Shown: positions 29,070 to 39,157, numbered from the stretch's first letter. The stretch: DNA of 64,000 nucleotides from CBDEUK01 sp965250225 (GCA_965250225.1 CBDFNQ010000022.1:15024-79023), one strand, 5' to 3'. Made by a program: numbers and translations. Notes: generated by a model not told the origin, from the letters alone.

Positions 29070-30568
29070 TCCCCAAGTCCCAGAAAATGTTTAACCCATT
29101 CTCTATCATCAAAGGAAATTTTTTGATCCGCTAACTGTTGATAGTTTTCATGGCCTTTACCAGCGATTAAAACAATATCCTCTGAACTGGTTGTTTCGAT
29201 TGCTAACTGGATAGCCTTTGCACGATCCAGTTCAACATCAACAGAAGCCTGTTTTCTAATACCCGACAGGATGTCATTGATGATCAATTCGGGATCTTCT
29301 GTGCGCGGATTATCATTCGTAAGGATAATATGATCTGCATATTGCCCAACGACTTTACCCATTTGTGAGCGTTTACCTTGATCACGATCACCACCACAAC
29401 CAAATACACAAATCAGTCTACCGCGACAACCCTTCACTAATGTCTGCAAGACCTTTTCTATGGCATCGGGAGTATGGGCGTAATCAACAACAACATTAGC
29501 TTTACTAGTTGCACTAAAGTGTTCCATCCGTCCTGGGACGCTTTCAAGACTCGTAACACGCTGCACCACTTGATCCAGACTTAAACCTGTTAAACATAAG
29601 GCAGTAATACTGGCTAATAAATTGTAGACATTAAATTCCCCCATCAAGCGGGTTTTAAAATTAGTATCGCCCCATGGGCTTGAAATATTTAATTCAAGCG
29701 AACTATCTTTTGTATGTATGATCTTTGCAAATACAAGCCTGTCATCTGGAAAACCATGATCGGGATTTAATGTGTAGATATATACATTTTCTAAACCCGA
29801 ATCAATCAGCAGCCGACCAAGCGTGTCATCTGCATTAATGATTTGATACTGTGATTGATGATCAGTAAACAAGCGTTTTTTAGCGACCGCATAATCTTCC
29901 ATTGAATGATGATAATCAAGATGATCTCGACTAATATTGGTGAAGATTACTGATTGGAAATTAACCCCATTAACCCTATGTTGCTCAAGGGCATGTGAGG
30001 ACACTTCCATTACTACAGTCCTTGCACCATCATCTCTAAACGTTGCTAATGATTCATGAACCTGGATTGCATCTGGAGTGGTATTAACACCTTCTTCTAA
30101 ATTATCAATATAGCCTTTACCCAAAGTGCCAATAAAACCAACCGGAGTTTTTTCACTGTGTAATGATTGTGCAAAAAACCAGGCAGTAGATGTTTTACCA
30201 TTGGTGCCTGTAATTCCTATGACATTGATTTCTTCAGAAGGGCAATGATAAAAACGATGGGCAATTTCCCCAATCTTTGCAGAAAGTGCATCAATTGAAA
30301 TTAATGGCACTTTTAATTTCGGTAATTGCAGTGTGTAATTTGCTTCAATAACGATGGCCGCTGCACCGGCTTCGATCGCAGCCGGAATAAAATTCGCACC
30401 ATGCTGTTGGGTTCCTGAAAGCGCAATAAAGAGATCACCTTTTTTCACTTTACGACTATCCAGTGATAAACCACTTAGTTGAATCTCTAACGGTATTGCT
30501 TGTGTGGTTAAATCTGATAACAGAGTGTCTAGAGTGATCACGGTGTGTGTGTTTTCAGCGGCCATCAT
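29066..30568 (-). CDS. murE: UDP-N-acetylmuramoyl-L-alanyl-D-glutamate--2,6-diaminopimelate ligase
   Basis: Adds meso-diaminopimelate to the stem peptide. The 500 residues contain GITGTNGKTSTAWF (ATP loop), TTPDAIQVHESL and EVSSHALEQHRV. VVDYAHTPDAIEKVL follows. The C-terminal DNPRTEDPELIINDIL motif contains the DNPR sequence that specifies diaminopimelate rather than lysine. The ATG abuts the ftsI stop. Confidence 0.98.
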   Translation of the reverse strand: MMAAENTHTVITLDTLLSDLTTQAIPLEIQLSGLSLDSRKVKKGDLFIALSGTQQHGANFIPAAIEAGAAAIVIEANYTLQLPKLKVPLISIDALSAKIGEIAHRFYHCPSEEINVIGITGTNGKTSTAWFFAQSLHSEKTPVGFIGTLGKGYIDNLEEGVNTTPDAIQVHESLATFRDDGARTVVMEVSSHALEQHRVNGVNFQSVIFTNISRDHLDYHHSMEDYAVAKKRLFTDHQSQYQIINADDTLGRLLIDSGLENVYIYTLNPDHGFPDDRLVFAKIIHTKDSSLELNISSPWGDTNFKTRLMGEFNVYNLLASITALCLTGLSLDQVVQRVTSLESVPGRMEHFSATSKANVVVDYAHTPDAIEKVLQTLVKGCRGRLICVFGCGGDRDQGKRSQMGKVVGQYADHIILTNDNPRTEDPELIINDILSGIRKQASVDVELDRAKAIQLAIETTSSEDIVLIAGKGHENYQQLADQKISFDDREWVKHFLGLGE

Positions 30569-32295
30569 CAGTGCACCGCCTCAGCAATTTTTTCAACACC
30601 AGCAACTAATGGTGTATTGACTCCAGGGATATTATCCGGCGACAGATTCAATATACGTAACGCCCCATCCATTACACGAGAGAAAACCGGTGCCGCTACT
30701 TGACCACCATAATATTGTCCAAGCTGAGGCTCATCGATCATAATTATCAAAACCAGCCGCGGGTCACTGGCTGGAGCCATGCCAGCAAATAAGGAAAGGT
30801 AACGATTTTCTGCATAACCACCGCGTATAGATTTATGCACCGTTCCAGTCTTGCCAGCAACTCGATAACCTACGACCGCTGCTAGACGTCCTGTCCCTCC
30901 TGGTTTCACAACAGCCTCCATCATTGTACGAACCTGTTGAGCTACCTCTGGTGACATTGCTCTGGTAGCAGAGATGGTGCCGCTGACCTTGGTAAAAGAA
31001 ACGGGCAAAACCAGACCATCAGCAGCAATCACACTATAAGCCTGTGCAAGCTGTAATGCGGTGACGGACAAACCATATCCAAATGACAGCGTTGCCAACT
31101 CAACTTCCGACCAGTTGTTATAACCATCAAGCCGACCACTTGACTCTCCAGGAAATCCACTACCGGTTGGTTGACCAAAACCAATTTTAGAAAGCATTTT
31201 CCATAGAAACTCTGGCTCAAGTGATAAAGCAATCTTTGAAGCACCGACATTACTGGATTTTTGTATTACTGTAGGCACATCAATCTCGCCATAATTTTTA
31301 CTATCACGAATGGTATGACCACTCACTTGATAATAGCCCGGTGCTGTATCTATCAATGAGGATAAGTTGTATTGCCCTGACTCAAGTGCAGTCGCAATAG
31401 TAAATGGTTTCATTGTTGAACCAGGTTCAAACACATCAGTAATCGTACGATTACGAAAATGATCACTTTTAAGACCACTGCGATTATTCGGATTGTATGA
31501 AGGCTGACTCACCATCGCGACAACTTCACCGTTCCTGGTATCAAGCATGACCAACGAAGCTGACTTTGCCTTATGATGTTTGACCGCTGCTTTTAATTCA
31601 CGATAGGCAAGATATTGAATACGTCGATCAATACTGAGTTGTAAATCCTTACCATTCGCTGCCGGCTCGATACTTTCTATATTTTGAATCACACGGCCAA
31701 GTCGATCTTTCAAGACACGTTTTTTCCCGTCTGTACCCTGTAACCATTCGTCATAGGCCAGTTCAAGTCCTTCCTGCCCCTGGTCATCAATATTCGTGAA
31801 ACCGACCATATGTGCAGTGACTTCACTAGCAGGGTAATAACGACGATATTCACGTTGCCGATAAACACCGGATAAATTAAGCGCCATGATCTGTTCGTCC
31901 ACTTCTGGAGTGACATGTCGTTTCAGATAAACAAATTTACGTCCAGTACGTTCCTTCAACAATCGCTTCAGAGAAACAGTTTTCATCTCTAATAACTCAG
32001 CAAGTTTTTTCAGATCCGAACCTGATTGTAATAATTCACTCGGCATCGTCCAGATTGAAAAAACGGGCGTGCTAATGGCAAGTGGTTCGCCGTTTCTATC
32101 AGTAATCATGCCTCTGTGCGCAGGGATTGTAACTATCCGTACCGAACGCGCATCACCATGATCACGAAGAAAATCCTTACGTAAAATTTGTAGCTCAATT
32201 CCACGCCACATCAAGACACAAACGATAATTCCAAATAAAGTCAAAATCATACCGCGACGAAACGGATAACTGTTGATTTTGTTAACATCACTCAT
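30568..32295 (-). CDS. ftsI: septal transpeptidase FtsI (PBP3)
   Basis: Class B penicillin-binding protein that crosslinks septal peptidoglycan together with FtsW. The 575 residues show one N-terminal membrane helix (about 15-35), the pedestal domain with RGMITDRNGEPLAIS, and the transpeptidase domain with FEPGSTMKPF (SxxK), KSSNVGASK (SxN) and VAGKTGTVHK (KTG). The start overlaps ftsL by 4 bases. Confidence 0.98.
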   Translation of the reverse strand: MSDVNKINSYPFRRGMILTLFGIIVCVLMWRGIELQILRKDFLRDHGDARSVRIVTIPAHRGMITDRNGEPLAISTPVFSIWTMPSELLQSGSDLKKLAELLEMKTVSLKRLLKERTGRKFVYLKRHVTPEVDEQIMALNLSGVYRQREYRRYYPASEVTAHMVGFTNIDDQGQEGLELAYDEWLQGTDGKKRVLKDRLGRVIQNIESIEPAANGKDLQLSIDRRIQYLAYRELKAAVKHHKAKSASLVMLDTRNGEVVAMVSQPSYNPNNRSGLKSDHFRNRTITDVFEPGSTMKPFTIATALESGQYNLSSLIDTAPGYYQVSGHTIRDSKNYGEIDVPTVIQKSSNVGASKIALSLEPEFLWKMLSKIGFGQPTGSGFPGESSGRLDGYNNWSEVELATLSFGYGLSVTALQLAQAYSVIAADGLVLPVSFTKVSGTISATRAMSPEVAQQVRTMMEAVVKPGGTGRLAAVVGYRVAGKTGTVHKSIRGGYAENRYLSLFAGMAPASDPRLVLIIMIDEPQLGQYYGGQVAAPVFSRVMDGALRILNLSPDNIPGVNTPLVAGVEKIAEAVH

Positions 32296-32555
32296 TGTGC
32301 AACGACCACTTTGCTGTTGATATCTGGTGTTTTCATTTCCAGTTTGGATCGGGCGACATCCTCAACACGACCATCTGTTGCCCAGGTGCTTTGTTCGAGT
32401 TGCAACCTTCCCCATTCTTCATTTAACTCATCACGTTCTTTTTCTAGCGCCTGGATTTCTACAAATAATTTCCTCGACTCATGCTGTGCAACAACAATTT
32501 GTATTGCTGTTAAAAAAACAGCCGCTAATAAAATACAAAAGATGAAAGGTTTCAC
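32292..32555 (-). CDS. ftsL: cell division protein FtsL
   Basis: Small bitopic protein of 87 residues bridging FtsQ/FtsB to FtsW/FtsI. An N-terminal membrane helix (FIFCILLAAVFLTAIQIVVA) is followed by a heptad coiled coil (SRKLFVEIQALEKERDELNE) and LEQSTWATDGRVEDVARSKL. It lies exactly between rsmH and ftsI, overlapping both by one to four bases, which supports the assignment despite poor conservation in this family. Confidence 0.95.
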   Translation of the reverse strand: MKPFIFCILLAAVFLTAIQIVVAQHESRKLFVEIQALEKERDELNEEWGRLQLEQSTWATDGRVEDVARSKLEMKTPDINSKVVVAQ

Positions 32556-33491
32556 TATAATTTCTCCGCAATACGTAACACTGCACTACGTGATCTTGGA
32601 TTGTTTTCTATCTCATTATTTGATGGTTTAACTTTTTTTACGATAATCTTTAAACGTGGGACTAACTGACCCTGTGCAATGGGTAAGGCCGAAGGAAATG
32701 GATCGCCTTTTACTTCTTCGCGAATAAAACGTTTTACAATACGATCTTCAAGAGAATGAAAACTGATGATTGCCAGGCGTCCACCAGGAGCGAGAACATC
32801 GACAACTCGATCCATCGTCTCGGTCAATTCATCGAGTTCCCGATTAATATAGATACGTATCGCCTGAAAAGTACGGGTAGCAGGATGTTTTTTCTTTTTC
32901 CTGAGTTGGAACAACTTTCTTTATTATTGCAGCCAAAAGCCCAGTAGAATTCAGAGCGATTTGCTGACGTGCAGATACGATTGCCCTGGCGATTCGGTTT
33001 GCGTAACGTTCCTCGCCATAATTACTGATAACATTTGCGATTTGTTTTTCTGATGCGTTGCTCAACCATTTTTCAGCGGTCACTCCACGTTCACGATCCA
33101 TACGCATATCAAGCGGGCCATTTTTCATAAAGCTAAAACCCCTCTTTGGATCATCAAGCTGCGGCGATGAAACACCCAGGTCAAATAACACGCCATTGAC
33201 CTTGGGATAAAAACCGAGTTTCTTGACCAAACTTTTTAACTCGTGAAAAGAACAATGTTCGAGATGTACACGCGGATCATTTCGAAAATGCTCCGCAGCA
33301 CTATCGATCGCTTCTTTGTCCTGATCAATTGCTAGCAAACGACCTTTCTCACTTAAATGTTGTAAAATCATCGAACTGTGACCACCTCGACCATAGGTAC
33401 AATCCACGTAGATCCCATCAGGCACAATCGCCAATCCTTCTTGCACTTCTTCTAACAATACCGGTGTGTGACTATAAGACTTTGAGTTCAT
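32555..33491 (-). CDS. rsmH: 16S rRNA m4C1402 methyltransferase RsmH / MraW (one-base frameshift)
   Basis: SAM-dependent enzyme modifying C1402 in the ribosomal P site. The N-terminal frame has HTPVLLEEVQEGL, VDCTYGRGGHS (SAM loop), FDLGVSSPQLDDPKRGFSF and YGEERYANRIARAIV; it breaks after PTQEKEK. The second frame continues HPATRTFQAIRIYINREL, GGRLAIISFHSLEDRIVK and NPRSRSAVLRIAEKL. Deleting one base from the adjoining T6/T5 runs at 32888-32899 joins them as QEKEKHPATRTF and gives 311 residues (E. coli 313). Everything else is intact, so a homopolymer error is likely. Confidence 0.93.
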
Positions 33492-33507
33492 ACAGACACG
33501 TGAGCCT

Positions 33508-33967
33508 TTACAAAGAAAGTGACTTTAGCCTTTCTGAAGGCTCACTATCTTCATTGCCGAGTTCACTCAGCCATTGATCTCTTTGTTCATTCCAGGATAT
33601 TTCGTCCCAGATCTCAAATTTGTTACCCTGACCGAGGATCACTGCCTGCTTGCCAATGTTCGAATATTCACGTAATTCCTGTGACAGAAGGATGCGTCCC
33701 TGTGTATCCAAATGGCAGTCAGTGGCATAACCCCGCATCATTTGCTTGGCTCGTCGAGATTGCTTATCGAAATCCGACAACTCAGCCAGTTTGCTCTCAA
33801 TGATTTCCCATTCTGGAAGTGGATAAAGCCAGAGCGATCGATCCAGAGGATTTAGTGTAAGTACTAAACTCACCTTCAGCAAGGACGTGCAGACGCTCGC
33901 GGTAACGACTTGGGATTGCCAGTCGCCCCTTGTTATCGACACTTAATGTTGTGAACCCTCGAAACAC
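33508..33967 (-). CDS. mraZ: transcriptional regulator MraZ (one-base frameshift)
   Basis: AbrB-fold DNA-binding protein that represses its own dcw operon. It starts at GTG 33967 (FRGFTTLSVDNKGRLAIPSR, first DxxGR swapped hairpin); the longer upstream frame has no similarity. After LHVLAEGEF the frame breaks and continues as VLTLNPLDRSLWLYPLPEW in the other frame, with the second motif DTQGRILLSQELREY. Removing one base near 33862-33868 makes a 152-residue protein, exactly the E. coli length, and restores colinearity. Three MraZ boxes precede it. The extra base could be an assembly error or a real lesion, as mraZ is dispensable. Confidence 0.9.
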
Positions 33968-33990
33968 AAAAACACTCCACTGAATACAAA

Positions 33991-34020
33991 TTACCCACAA
34001 TTACCCACAATTACCCACCT
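33991..34020 (-). promoter_or_regulatory. three MraZ boxes (dcw operator)
   Basis: On the minus strand three consecutive 10-base direct repeats of the type GTGGGTAATT occur upstream of mraZ (33991-34000, 34001-34010, 34011-34020; the outermost differs at its edge). Regularly spaced TGGG repeats are the known MraZ operator. They lie immediately downstream of the -10 element, consistent with autorepression. Confidence 0.85.
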
Positions 34021-34025
34021 TTTGA

Positions 34026-34054
34026 ACTATAGGTATTTGCGTATCTAGGGTCAA
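34026..34054 (-). promoter_or_regulatory. sigma-70-like promoter of the dcw cluster (Pmra)
   Basis: Minus strand TTGACC (34054-34049) and TATAGT (34031-34026) are separated by 17 bases, five of six matches to each sigma-70 hexamer. The expected start near 34019 places the MraZ boxes at the beginning of the transcript. The remaining stretch up to the end of cca (34055-34249) contains no ORF or clear signal. Confidence 0.75.
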
Positions 34055-34249
34055 GCAGACTTTGTGTTTTTGTGACTGAAATCTGTCTTATTTAACAGAT
34101 ACTTATGATGATAAAGAGGGTGAAATTTCCAGGTAACAACATACTCAGCAATGATAACTTATTTTGATTCAGAAGCTTATATATGAAACCTAATGTATTT
34201 TGATAAATATTAAATAAAATACCTCTTCCATGGTATATCGTAAGAAATA

Positions 34250-35464
34250 TTATTTCGTCGCCATGTATTTTTTGACTGACTCAATCCGTTTCAGGCGGAT
34301 CTGCCTGGCAATCTCTTTACCGCCGAGCCCCTGATCGGCAATTTCTCGGGAATTCACCTGATTAGCAGCCTCTAACATAGCTAGAAAATAGCCCGCTTGC
34401 GGATAATCCTCATTTTCTTTACCACTACGGCCACGGGCATCCGCTTCGCAGGCAATGAGAAATTGCTGAAAGCGATCTGGCCGACGAAAAACGTCCATTT
34501 CCTCGAGTTTTTTGACAATGGTTTCGGCCTTCATCTCAGCTACTCGATGACAGATCAGATGATATCGAGACACCATCACCGCCAATTGACGATAACGATT
34601 TGGGATCTTGTAGCGCTCGCACAGCGATTCTATCAAGGCGACCCCTACTTCCTCATGGCCATGATGCTTCGGCCAGGATTCCTCGGGCGTTACACCCTTG
34701 CCCAAGTCGTGTACCAGAGCTGAAAAGCGAATTTCAACATCCTCTGTCAATCGGCTAGCCTGATTCAGTGTCATCAGAGTGTGCAGACCCGTATCAATCT
34801 CCGGGTGATACTCCCGAGTTTGTGGCACGCCAAATAAGCATTCAATTTCTGGAAATAACACCGCCAATGCATTGCAGGCACGTAACACCATCAGAAAACG
34901 CGTTGGATATTTTCCTGCCAGAGCCCGTTCGAGCTCTGACCAAACCCGTTCAGAAACAAGTGTTGATAATTCGCCCGAGGCAGTGAGCTCACGCATTAAG
35001 GCCATGGTTTCTGGTGTCACTTTAAAACCAAATCTGGCAGCAAATCGTGCCACTCGGAGTACACGTAAGGGGTCTTCTAAAAAAGCCGGTGAAACATGAC
35101 GCAAAAGACCGTTCTTCAAATCATCCCGTCCACCATAGGGATCGATCAGATTACCCTGATCATCCATCGCGATCGCATTGATGGTTAAATCGCGACGTTT
35201 AAGATCGTCTTCCAGTGTCACTTCCTTGCTAGTATGAAACTTGAAGCCTTTATATCCTTCAGCGGTTTTGCGTTCAGTACGTGCCAGGGCATATTCTTCG
35301 TGTGTGTCCGGATGCAAAAAAACCGGGAAGTCTTTCCCAACGGCCTTGTAACCTTTCTCCAGCATCTCTCCCTCGCTGGCCCCGACCACCACCCAGTCAC
35401 GATCTTTTTGTGGCAAGCCTAAAAGCTCATCTCTGACCGCCCCACCGACTTTATATATTTTCAT
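34250..35464 (-). CDS. cca: multifunctional CCA-adding tRNA nucleotidyltransferase
   Basis: Builds or repairs the 3' CCA end of tRNAs. The 404 residues begin MKIYKVGGAVRDELLGL (nucleotidyltransferase motif), with KDRDWVVVG holding the DxD-like metal residues, DDLKRRDLTINAIAMD and DPLRVLRVARFAARFGF. A C-terminal HD domain (SALVHDLGKG, PKHHGHEEVG) gives the phosphatase and 2',3'-cyclic phosphodiesterase activities of the long gammaproteobacterial form. It is in line with slt, 48 bases downstream of it. Confidence 0.97.
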   Translation of the reverse strand: MKIYKVGGAVRDELLGLPQKDRDWVVVGASEGEMLEKGYKAVGKDFPVFLHPDTHEEYALARTERKTAEGYKGFKFHTSKEVTLEDDLKRRDLTINAIAMDDQGNLIDPYGGRDDLKNGLLRHVSPAFLEDPLRVLRVARFAARFGFKVTPETMALMRELTASGELSTLVSERVWSELERALAGKYPTRFLMVLRACNALAVLFPEIECLFGVPQTREYHPEIDTGLHTLMTLNQASRLTEDVEIRFSALVHDLGKGVTPEESWPKHHGHEEVGVALIESLCERYKIPNRYRQLAVMVSRYHLICHRVAEMKAETIVKKLEEMDVFRRPDRFQQFLIACEADARGRSGKENEDYPQAGYFLAMLEAANQVNSREIADQGLGGKEIARQIRLKRIESVKKYMATK

Positions 35465-35512
35465 AGAATATGTAATGCATGATGATTCGAAAAATACCCA
35501 ATCAAACAGGAT

Positions 35513-37516
35513 TTAATTCAAAGAAACCACTTCTCCTTTACAGGCCAATGTAGAGGCCACATTCCCCTGTGCATTCCTCGCATAGACATTCGACATCCTG
35601 TTACTAATCGGTACAATTTCCTGATTCATTCTCCAGTCATAAATACTTGCATAATAAAGGACACGTTTTACATAACGACGTGTTTCCAGAAAGGGGATCT
35701 GTTCAATCCATACATCAGCCTCAACACAACCCTGTTTTGGTAACCATGTATTCACTCTGTGAGGTCCTGCATTATAAGCAGCCGTTGCCAGGATCATGTT
35801 GCCATTAAACCGATCAAGCATTTGTTTTAAATAGGCACTACCAATCGGAATATTTTTTTCAGCTTCTAATAACATATTGGAATTAAAATGTTTCCAGCCA
35901 ATTTTTTTAGCCGTCATTTTACCTGTCCTGGGCATGACTTGCATCAATCCCAACGCACCTGCCCCTGATCGAGCCGTTTCAACAAAGGCACTCTCTGTTC
36001 GAACCAGCGCATAGATCCAGGAAAGATCCAGCTGGTGTTTCGTACCATACCATTTCAATTCTTTTTCAAACGCAAGCGGGAAACGTAACTCAAGATCATC
36101 GTATAGCTTGCCATAACCCAGTGTGACAATAACCCGATCATTCCAGTCCCATTCGCTCGCTAGTAATGCAGCCATTTGAAGTTGTTCATGATCCAGGTGT
36201 TGTATTAATAACTGCCATTCTCTCTTAGCCAGATAAGGTTCATCCAAAACCAACAATTCCTTAGCACGTTGTACTGCTGGTATTGTTACAAATTCATTTC
36301 GAACAGTCTCTCTGACAGTTGTTGCTAAATGATTAATGCCATACTTTTCCTGCAGTTGATCTGCTGCAATAAATCCATAAAAATCACGTGTGTTTACGAT
36401 CTGTCCCAGAGCTTGCTTAGCCTCAAATTCATGGCCAGTTGCAATGAGCGCTTTGGCTTTCCAGTAATACCAGGGGTTCCTGATCGATTCTTCATCAGGA
36501 GGAACACTATCCAGCCATTTCAGCAACTGCGACCAATTTTCATTTTTCAATGCTATTGTAAGTCGTGATAAAAACACATCCTTATCGATATATTCTGCAG
36601 GAATAGCGTCTAATAATTTCACACTGTCTGGATGCTCATCACTGACCGCTCGTAGTGCAATAATTCGTTCTATCTCTGCAATTTCATCATCCTTGAATTG
36701 ATAATTTTTTTTGATAGAAGGCCATCGATTGATCACTTCAGACACATGGCGTTTTGCCAGACGTTTTATTCCGCTGAGTATGATCTCTCGCGAGTAATGA
36801 TTATCTTCAGAAGACAGCCTAGACAATTCTTTCGATGGAGACTGGTGCATGTTTACCCAGTGTTTTTGCCAAATTGTTAACTCGGGTTTTAGCCTGCGAC
36901 CCAGATAGTTTGCCAATCGAACATTACCCTCTTGCATGACCATACGAATCCGTTGCCAGACAAGTTCATCATTCATAAAATGACTGTTGTATAATAATTC
37001 AAACGCTGGATCACATTCAGCAGGCAATGATTTTCCGGCTAACCATTGATCCCTGATATCCTGCAATAAATTTTGAGTTAACCCCACATTGATACGCGCC
37101 TGCAATTCCAGGCAACGTAACTTAGTATCTTTCTGGCTAACATAGTTATCAAGATAACTCTGCCAACGATGTTGTTTCGCCATCAACTTAAGCCAACGTT
37201 GGCGTAAATCATTCGCGTTAGGAAAGTCCGCGTAACGCGTCAAAAAATCATTGGCCTCACTTTCAGTAATAGAACTCAATCGATCCTTCATATATTGATA
37301 TTTAAGATAGGGGTGCAGCGGATAATCTTTCAGCTGTTTTTCCAGTCTATGATATTCACTAAATTTGCCTTTCTTAAGCGCGTTCATAGCCTCTTTGTAA
37401 TGCTGACGTTGCATCTGAATATTCGCATCAGCAGAGACAGGATTGCTGCTTGCGTAAACACAAAACAGCAGGAGAGAGATAAACGGCTTAAGATAATAAC
37501 TAGAAAACATGATCAA
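35513..37516 (-). CDS. slt: soluble lytic murein transglycosylase Slt
   Basis: Periplasmic enzyme cleaving peptidoglycan to 1,6-anhydromuropeptides. The 667 residues start with a signal peptide (about 1-28, FISLLLFCVYASSNPVSA), followed by a long alpha-superhelical U domain and a C-terminal lysozyme-like domain. The catalytic glutamate lies in RTESAFVETARSGAGALGLM near residue 505, followed by QVMPRTGKM and LATAAYNAGPHRV. Either of two close ATGs (37516, 37510) could start it. Confidence 0.95.
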   Translation of the reverse strand: MIMFSSYYLKPFISLLLFCVYASSNPVSADANIQMQRQHYKEAMNALKKGKFSEYHRLEKQLKDYPLHPYLKYQYMKDRLSSITESEANDFLTRYADFPNANDLRQRWLKLMAKQHRWQSYLDNYVSQKDTKLRCLELQARINVGLTQNLLQDIRDQWLAGKSLPAECDPAFELLYNSHFMNDELVWQRIRMVMQEGNVRLANYLGRRLKPELTIWQKHWVNMHQSPSKELSRLSSEDNHYSREIILSGIKRLAKRHVSEVINRWPSIKKNYQFKDDEIAEIERIIALRAVSDEHPDSVKLLDAIPAEYIDKDVFLSRLTIALKNENWSQLLKWLDSVPPDEESIRNPWYYWKAKALIATGHEFEAKQALGQIVNTRDFYGFIAADQLQEKYGINHLATTVRETVRNEFVTIPAVQRAKELLVLDEPYLAKREWQLLIQHLDHEQLQMAALLASEWDWNDRVIVTLGYGKLYDDLELRFPLAFEKELKWYGTKHQLDLSWIYALVRTESAFVETARSGAGALGLMQVMPRTGKMTAKKIGWKHFNSNMLLEAEKNIPIGSAYLKQMLDRFNGNMILATAAYNAGPHRVNTWLPKQGCVEADVWIEQIPFLETRRYVKRVLYYASIYDWRMNQEIVPISNRMSNVYARNAQGNVASTLACKGEVVSLN

Positions 37517-37714
37517 AATATCGGCATTGGATTACCACGAAAGAAGATAGCAACGAGATTTTCCAGTTTTCCACAACATTAGCAAGTTAAATCATCCCAT
37601 AGAATTCAAAACAGTCAGAAACCAAAAATCACCAATAATGATACGTTTCATCCGCAGGCATGTGTAAAATACAGACAAATCCAGTTATCGAGAACCGTCA
37701 ATAATTTTTTTGCT

Positions 37715-38512
37715 ATGGAATTTATCAACGTTTACTTTTTTGCCTACTGCTTGCTTGGTATTGCAGCTGGTTTGATAGGTGGAGCACTCGGCCTGGGTGG
37801 AGGTATTGTCATTGTGCCAGCGTTGTATTTTCTGTTTAGCTGGCAAAACCTGCCAGCTGACATCATTATGCAAATGGCTGTCAGTACCTCACTCGCCACA
37901 ATTGTCTTCACATCACTATCTGCCAGCTATGCCCATCATAAACGAGAGGCGGTGTTGTGGCAGACCACCTGGATGTTAATCCCAGGGATCTTTGTGGGTG
38001 CGATCATAGGTGCAAATATTGCTGATGCTTTACCAAGTGACACTCTGCGCATAAGCTTTGGCATATTTGAAATTCTGGTTGCCATTCAAATAGGGTTTCA
38101 TTTAAGACCCAAAGCCCAACATTCATTACCTGAACGTGGTGGTTTGTTCGTCACAGGAACTCTCATTGGAAGCCTTTCTACCATACTGGGGATCGGTGGC
38201 GGAACGATCACAGTACCTTTTTTATTATGGTGCAATGTAAGCATTCGTCATGCCGTCGGCACTTCTTCGGCCTGTGGTTTACCCATTGCTTTGGTAGGGG
38301 TTGTATCGATGATAATCATCGGCTGGAGTCACGAAGAACTCCCCAAACTCAGCCTGGGTTATGTGTATTTACCGGCGGCATTGGGCATCACCATTACCAG
38401 TATGTTATTTGCTCCAATTGGCGCAAAGATTGCCCATAGTTTACCCACACCAACATTACAAAAAATGTTTGCTGTGATCGCCCTGATTGCTGGCCTGAAC
38501 ATATTGAGCTAA
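37715..38512 (+). CDS. TauE/SafE family sulfite/anion exporter or permease
   Basis: Polytopic membrane protein of 265 residues with about eight hydrophobic helices in two TauE repeats. Each repeat begins with a glycine-rich motif: AAGLIGGALGLGGGIVIVPAL near 20 and LSTILGIGGGTITVPFLL near 150, plus HAVGTSSACGLPIALVG. The family exports or imports sulfite, sulfoacetate and related anions; substrate cannot be read from sequence. It is divergent from slt and monocistronic in appearance. Confidence 0.88.
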   Translation: MEFINVYFFAYCLLGIAAGLIGGALGLGGGIVIVPALYFLFSWQNLPADIIMQMAVSTSLATIVFTSLSASYAHHKREAVLWQTTWMLIPGIFVGAIIGANIADALPSDTLRISFGIFEILVAIQIGFHLRPKAQHSLPERGGLFVTGTLIGSLSTILGIGGGTITVPFLLWCNVSIRHAVGTSSACGLPIALVGVVSMIIIGWSHEELPKLSLGYVYLPAALGITITSMLFAPIGAKIAHSLPTPTLQKMFAVIALIAGLNILS

Positions 38513-38596
38513 TTCATCTAACAATTCTGTAAAAATTCATCAACAAATTAGCACCACACACTTGTGATTTTTGCTCACAAAATGAATACTAGAGCT

Positions 38597-39157
38597 ATGC
38601 AGTACTCGAATCTCACGGATCATTTTTTGATAGCCATGCCCAGCCTTGGTGACCCTAACTTTCATAAAACTGTTACCTACATTTGCGAGCACAATGAAGA
38701 AGGCGCGATGGGTATCACCATCAACCGGCCCACGAATATGTACCTCAGTGAAGTACTCTCGCAGATGAAGCTTGAAATACATAATCCATCCGCCGAAAAA
38801 ACTCTCGTGTTTAATGGTGGCCCTGTACAAACCGATCGTGGCTTTGTTTTGCATGGACATGACTATGATGGTGATTCATCCCTGTCTGTTAACGAACAAA
38901 TTAAAATGACCACTTCGAAAGATGTTCTCGAAGCCATTGCCAAAGACGAAGGTCCAAAAGAGTTATTCGTAGCACTAGGTTATGCAGGATGGTCTCCTGG
39001 ACAACTCGAAGATGAGATCCGTCTGAACGTCTGGCTTAATGGGCCAGCTAACAGTGACATTATTTTTCAAACACCAATTGAGGAGCGCTGGCAATCCGCA
39101 GCAGCCTTGCTGGGAGTTGAGATTGATAACATCAGTTCAGACATAGGCCACGCGTGA
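38597..39157 (+). CDS. yqgE: YqgE/AlgH family protein (UPF0301)
   Basis: Cytoplasmic protein of unresolved function; called AlgH in Pseudomonas. I start at the ATG at 38597 (MQYSNLTDHFLIAMPSLGDP) because family homology begins there; upstream starts at 38564 (GTG) and 38582 exist. HKTVTYICEHNEEGAMGITINR, VFNGGPVQTDRGFVLH and LGYAGWSPGQLEDEI are the conserved blocks, the last containing the usual GxxGW. It overlaps ruvX by 4 bases. Confidence 0.93.
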   Translation: MQYSNLTDHFLIAMPSLGDPNFHKTVTYICEHNEEGAMGITINRPTNMYLSEVLSQMKLEIHNPSAEKTLVFNGGPVQTDRGFVLHGHDYDGDSSLSVNEQIKMTTSKDVLEAIAKDEGPKELFVALGYAGWSPGQLEDEIRLNVWLNGPANSDIIFQTPIEERWQSAAALLGVEIDNISSDIGHA

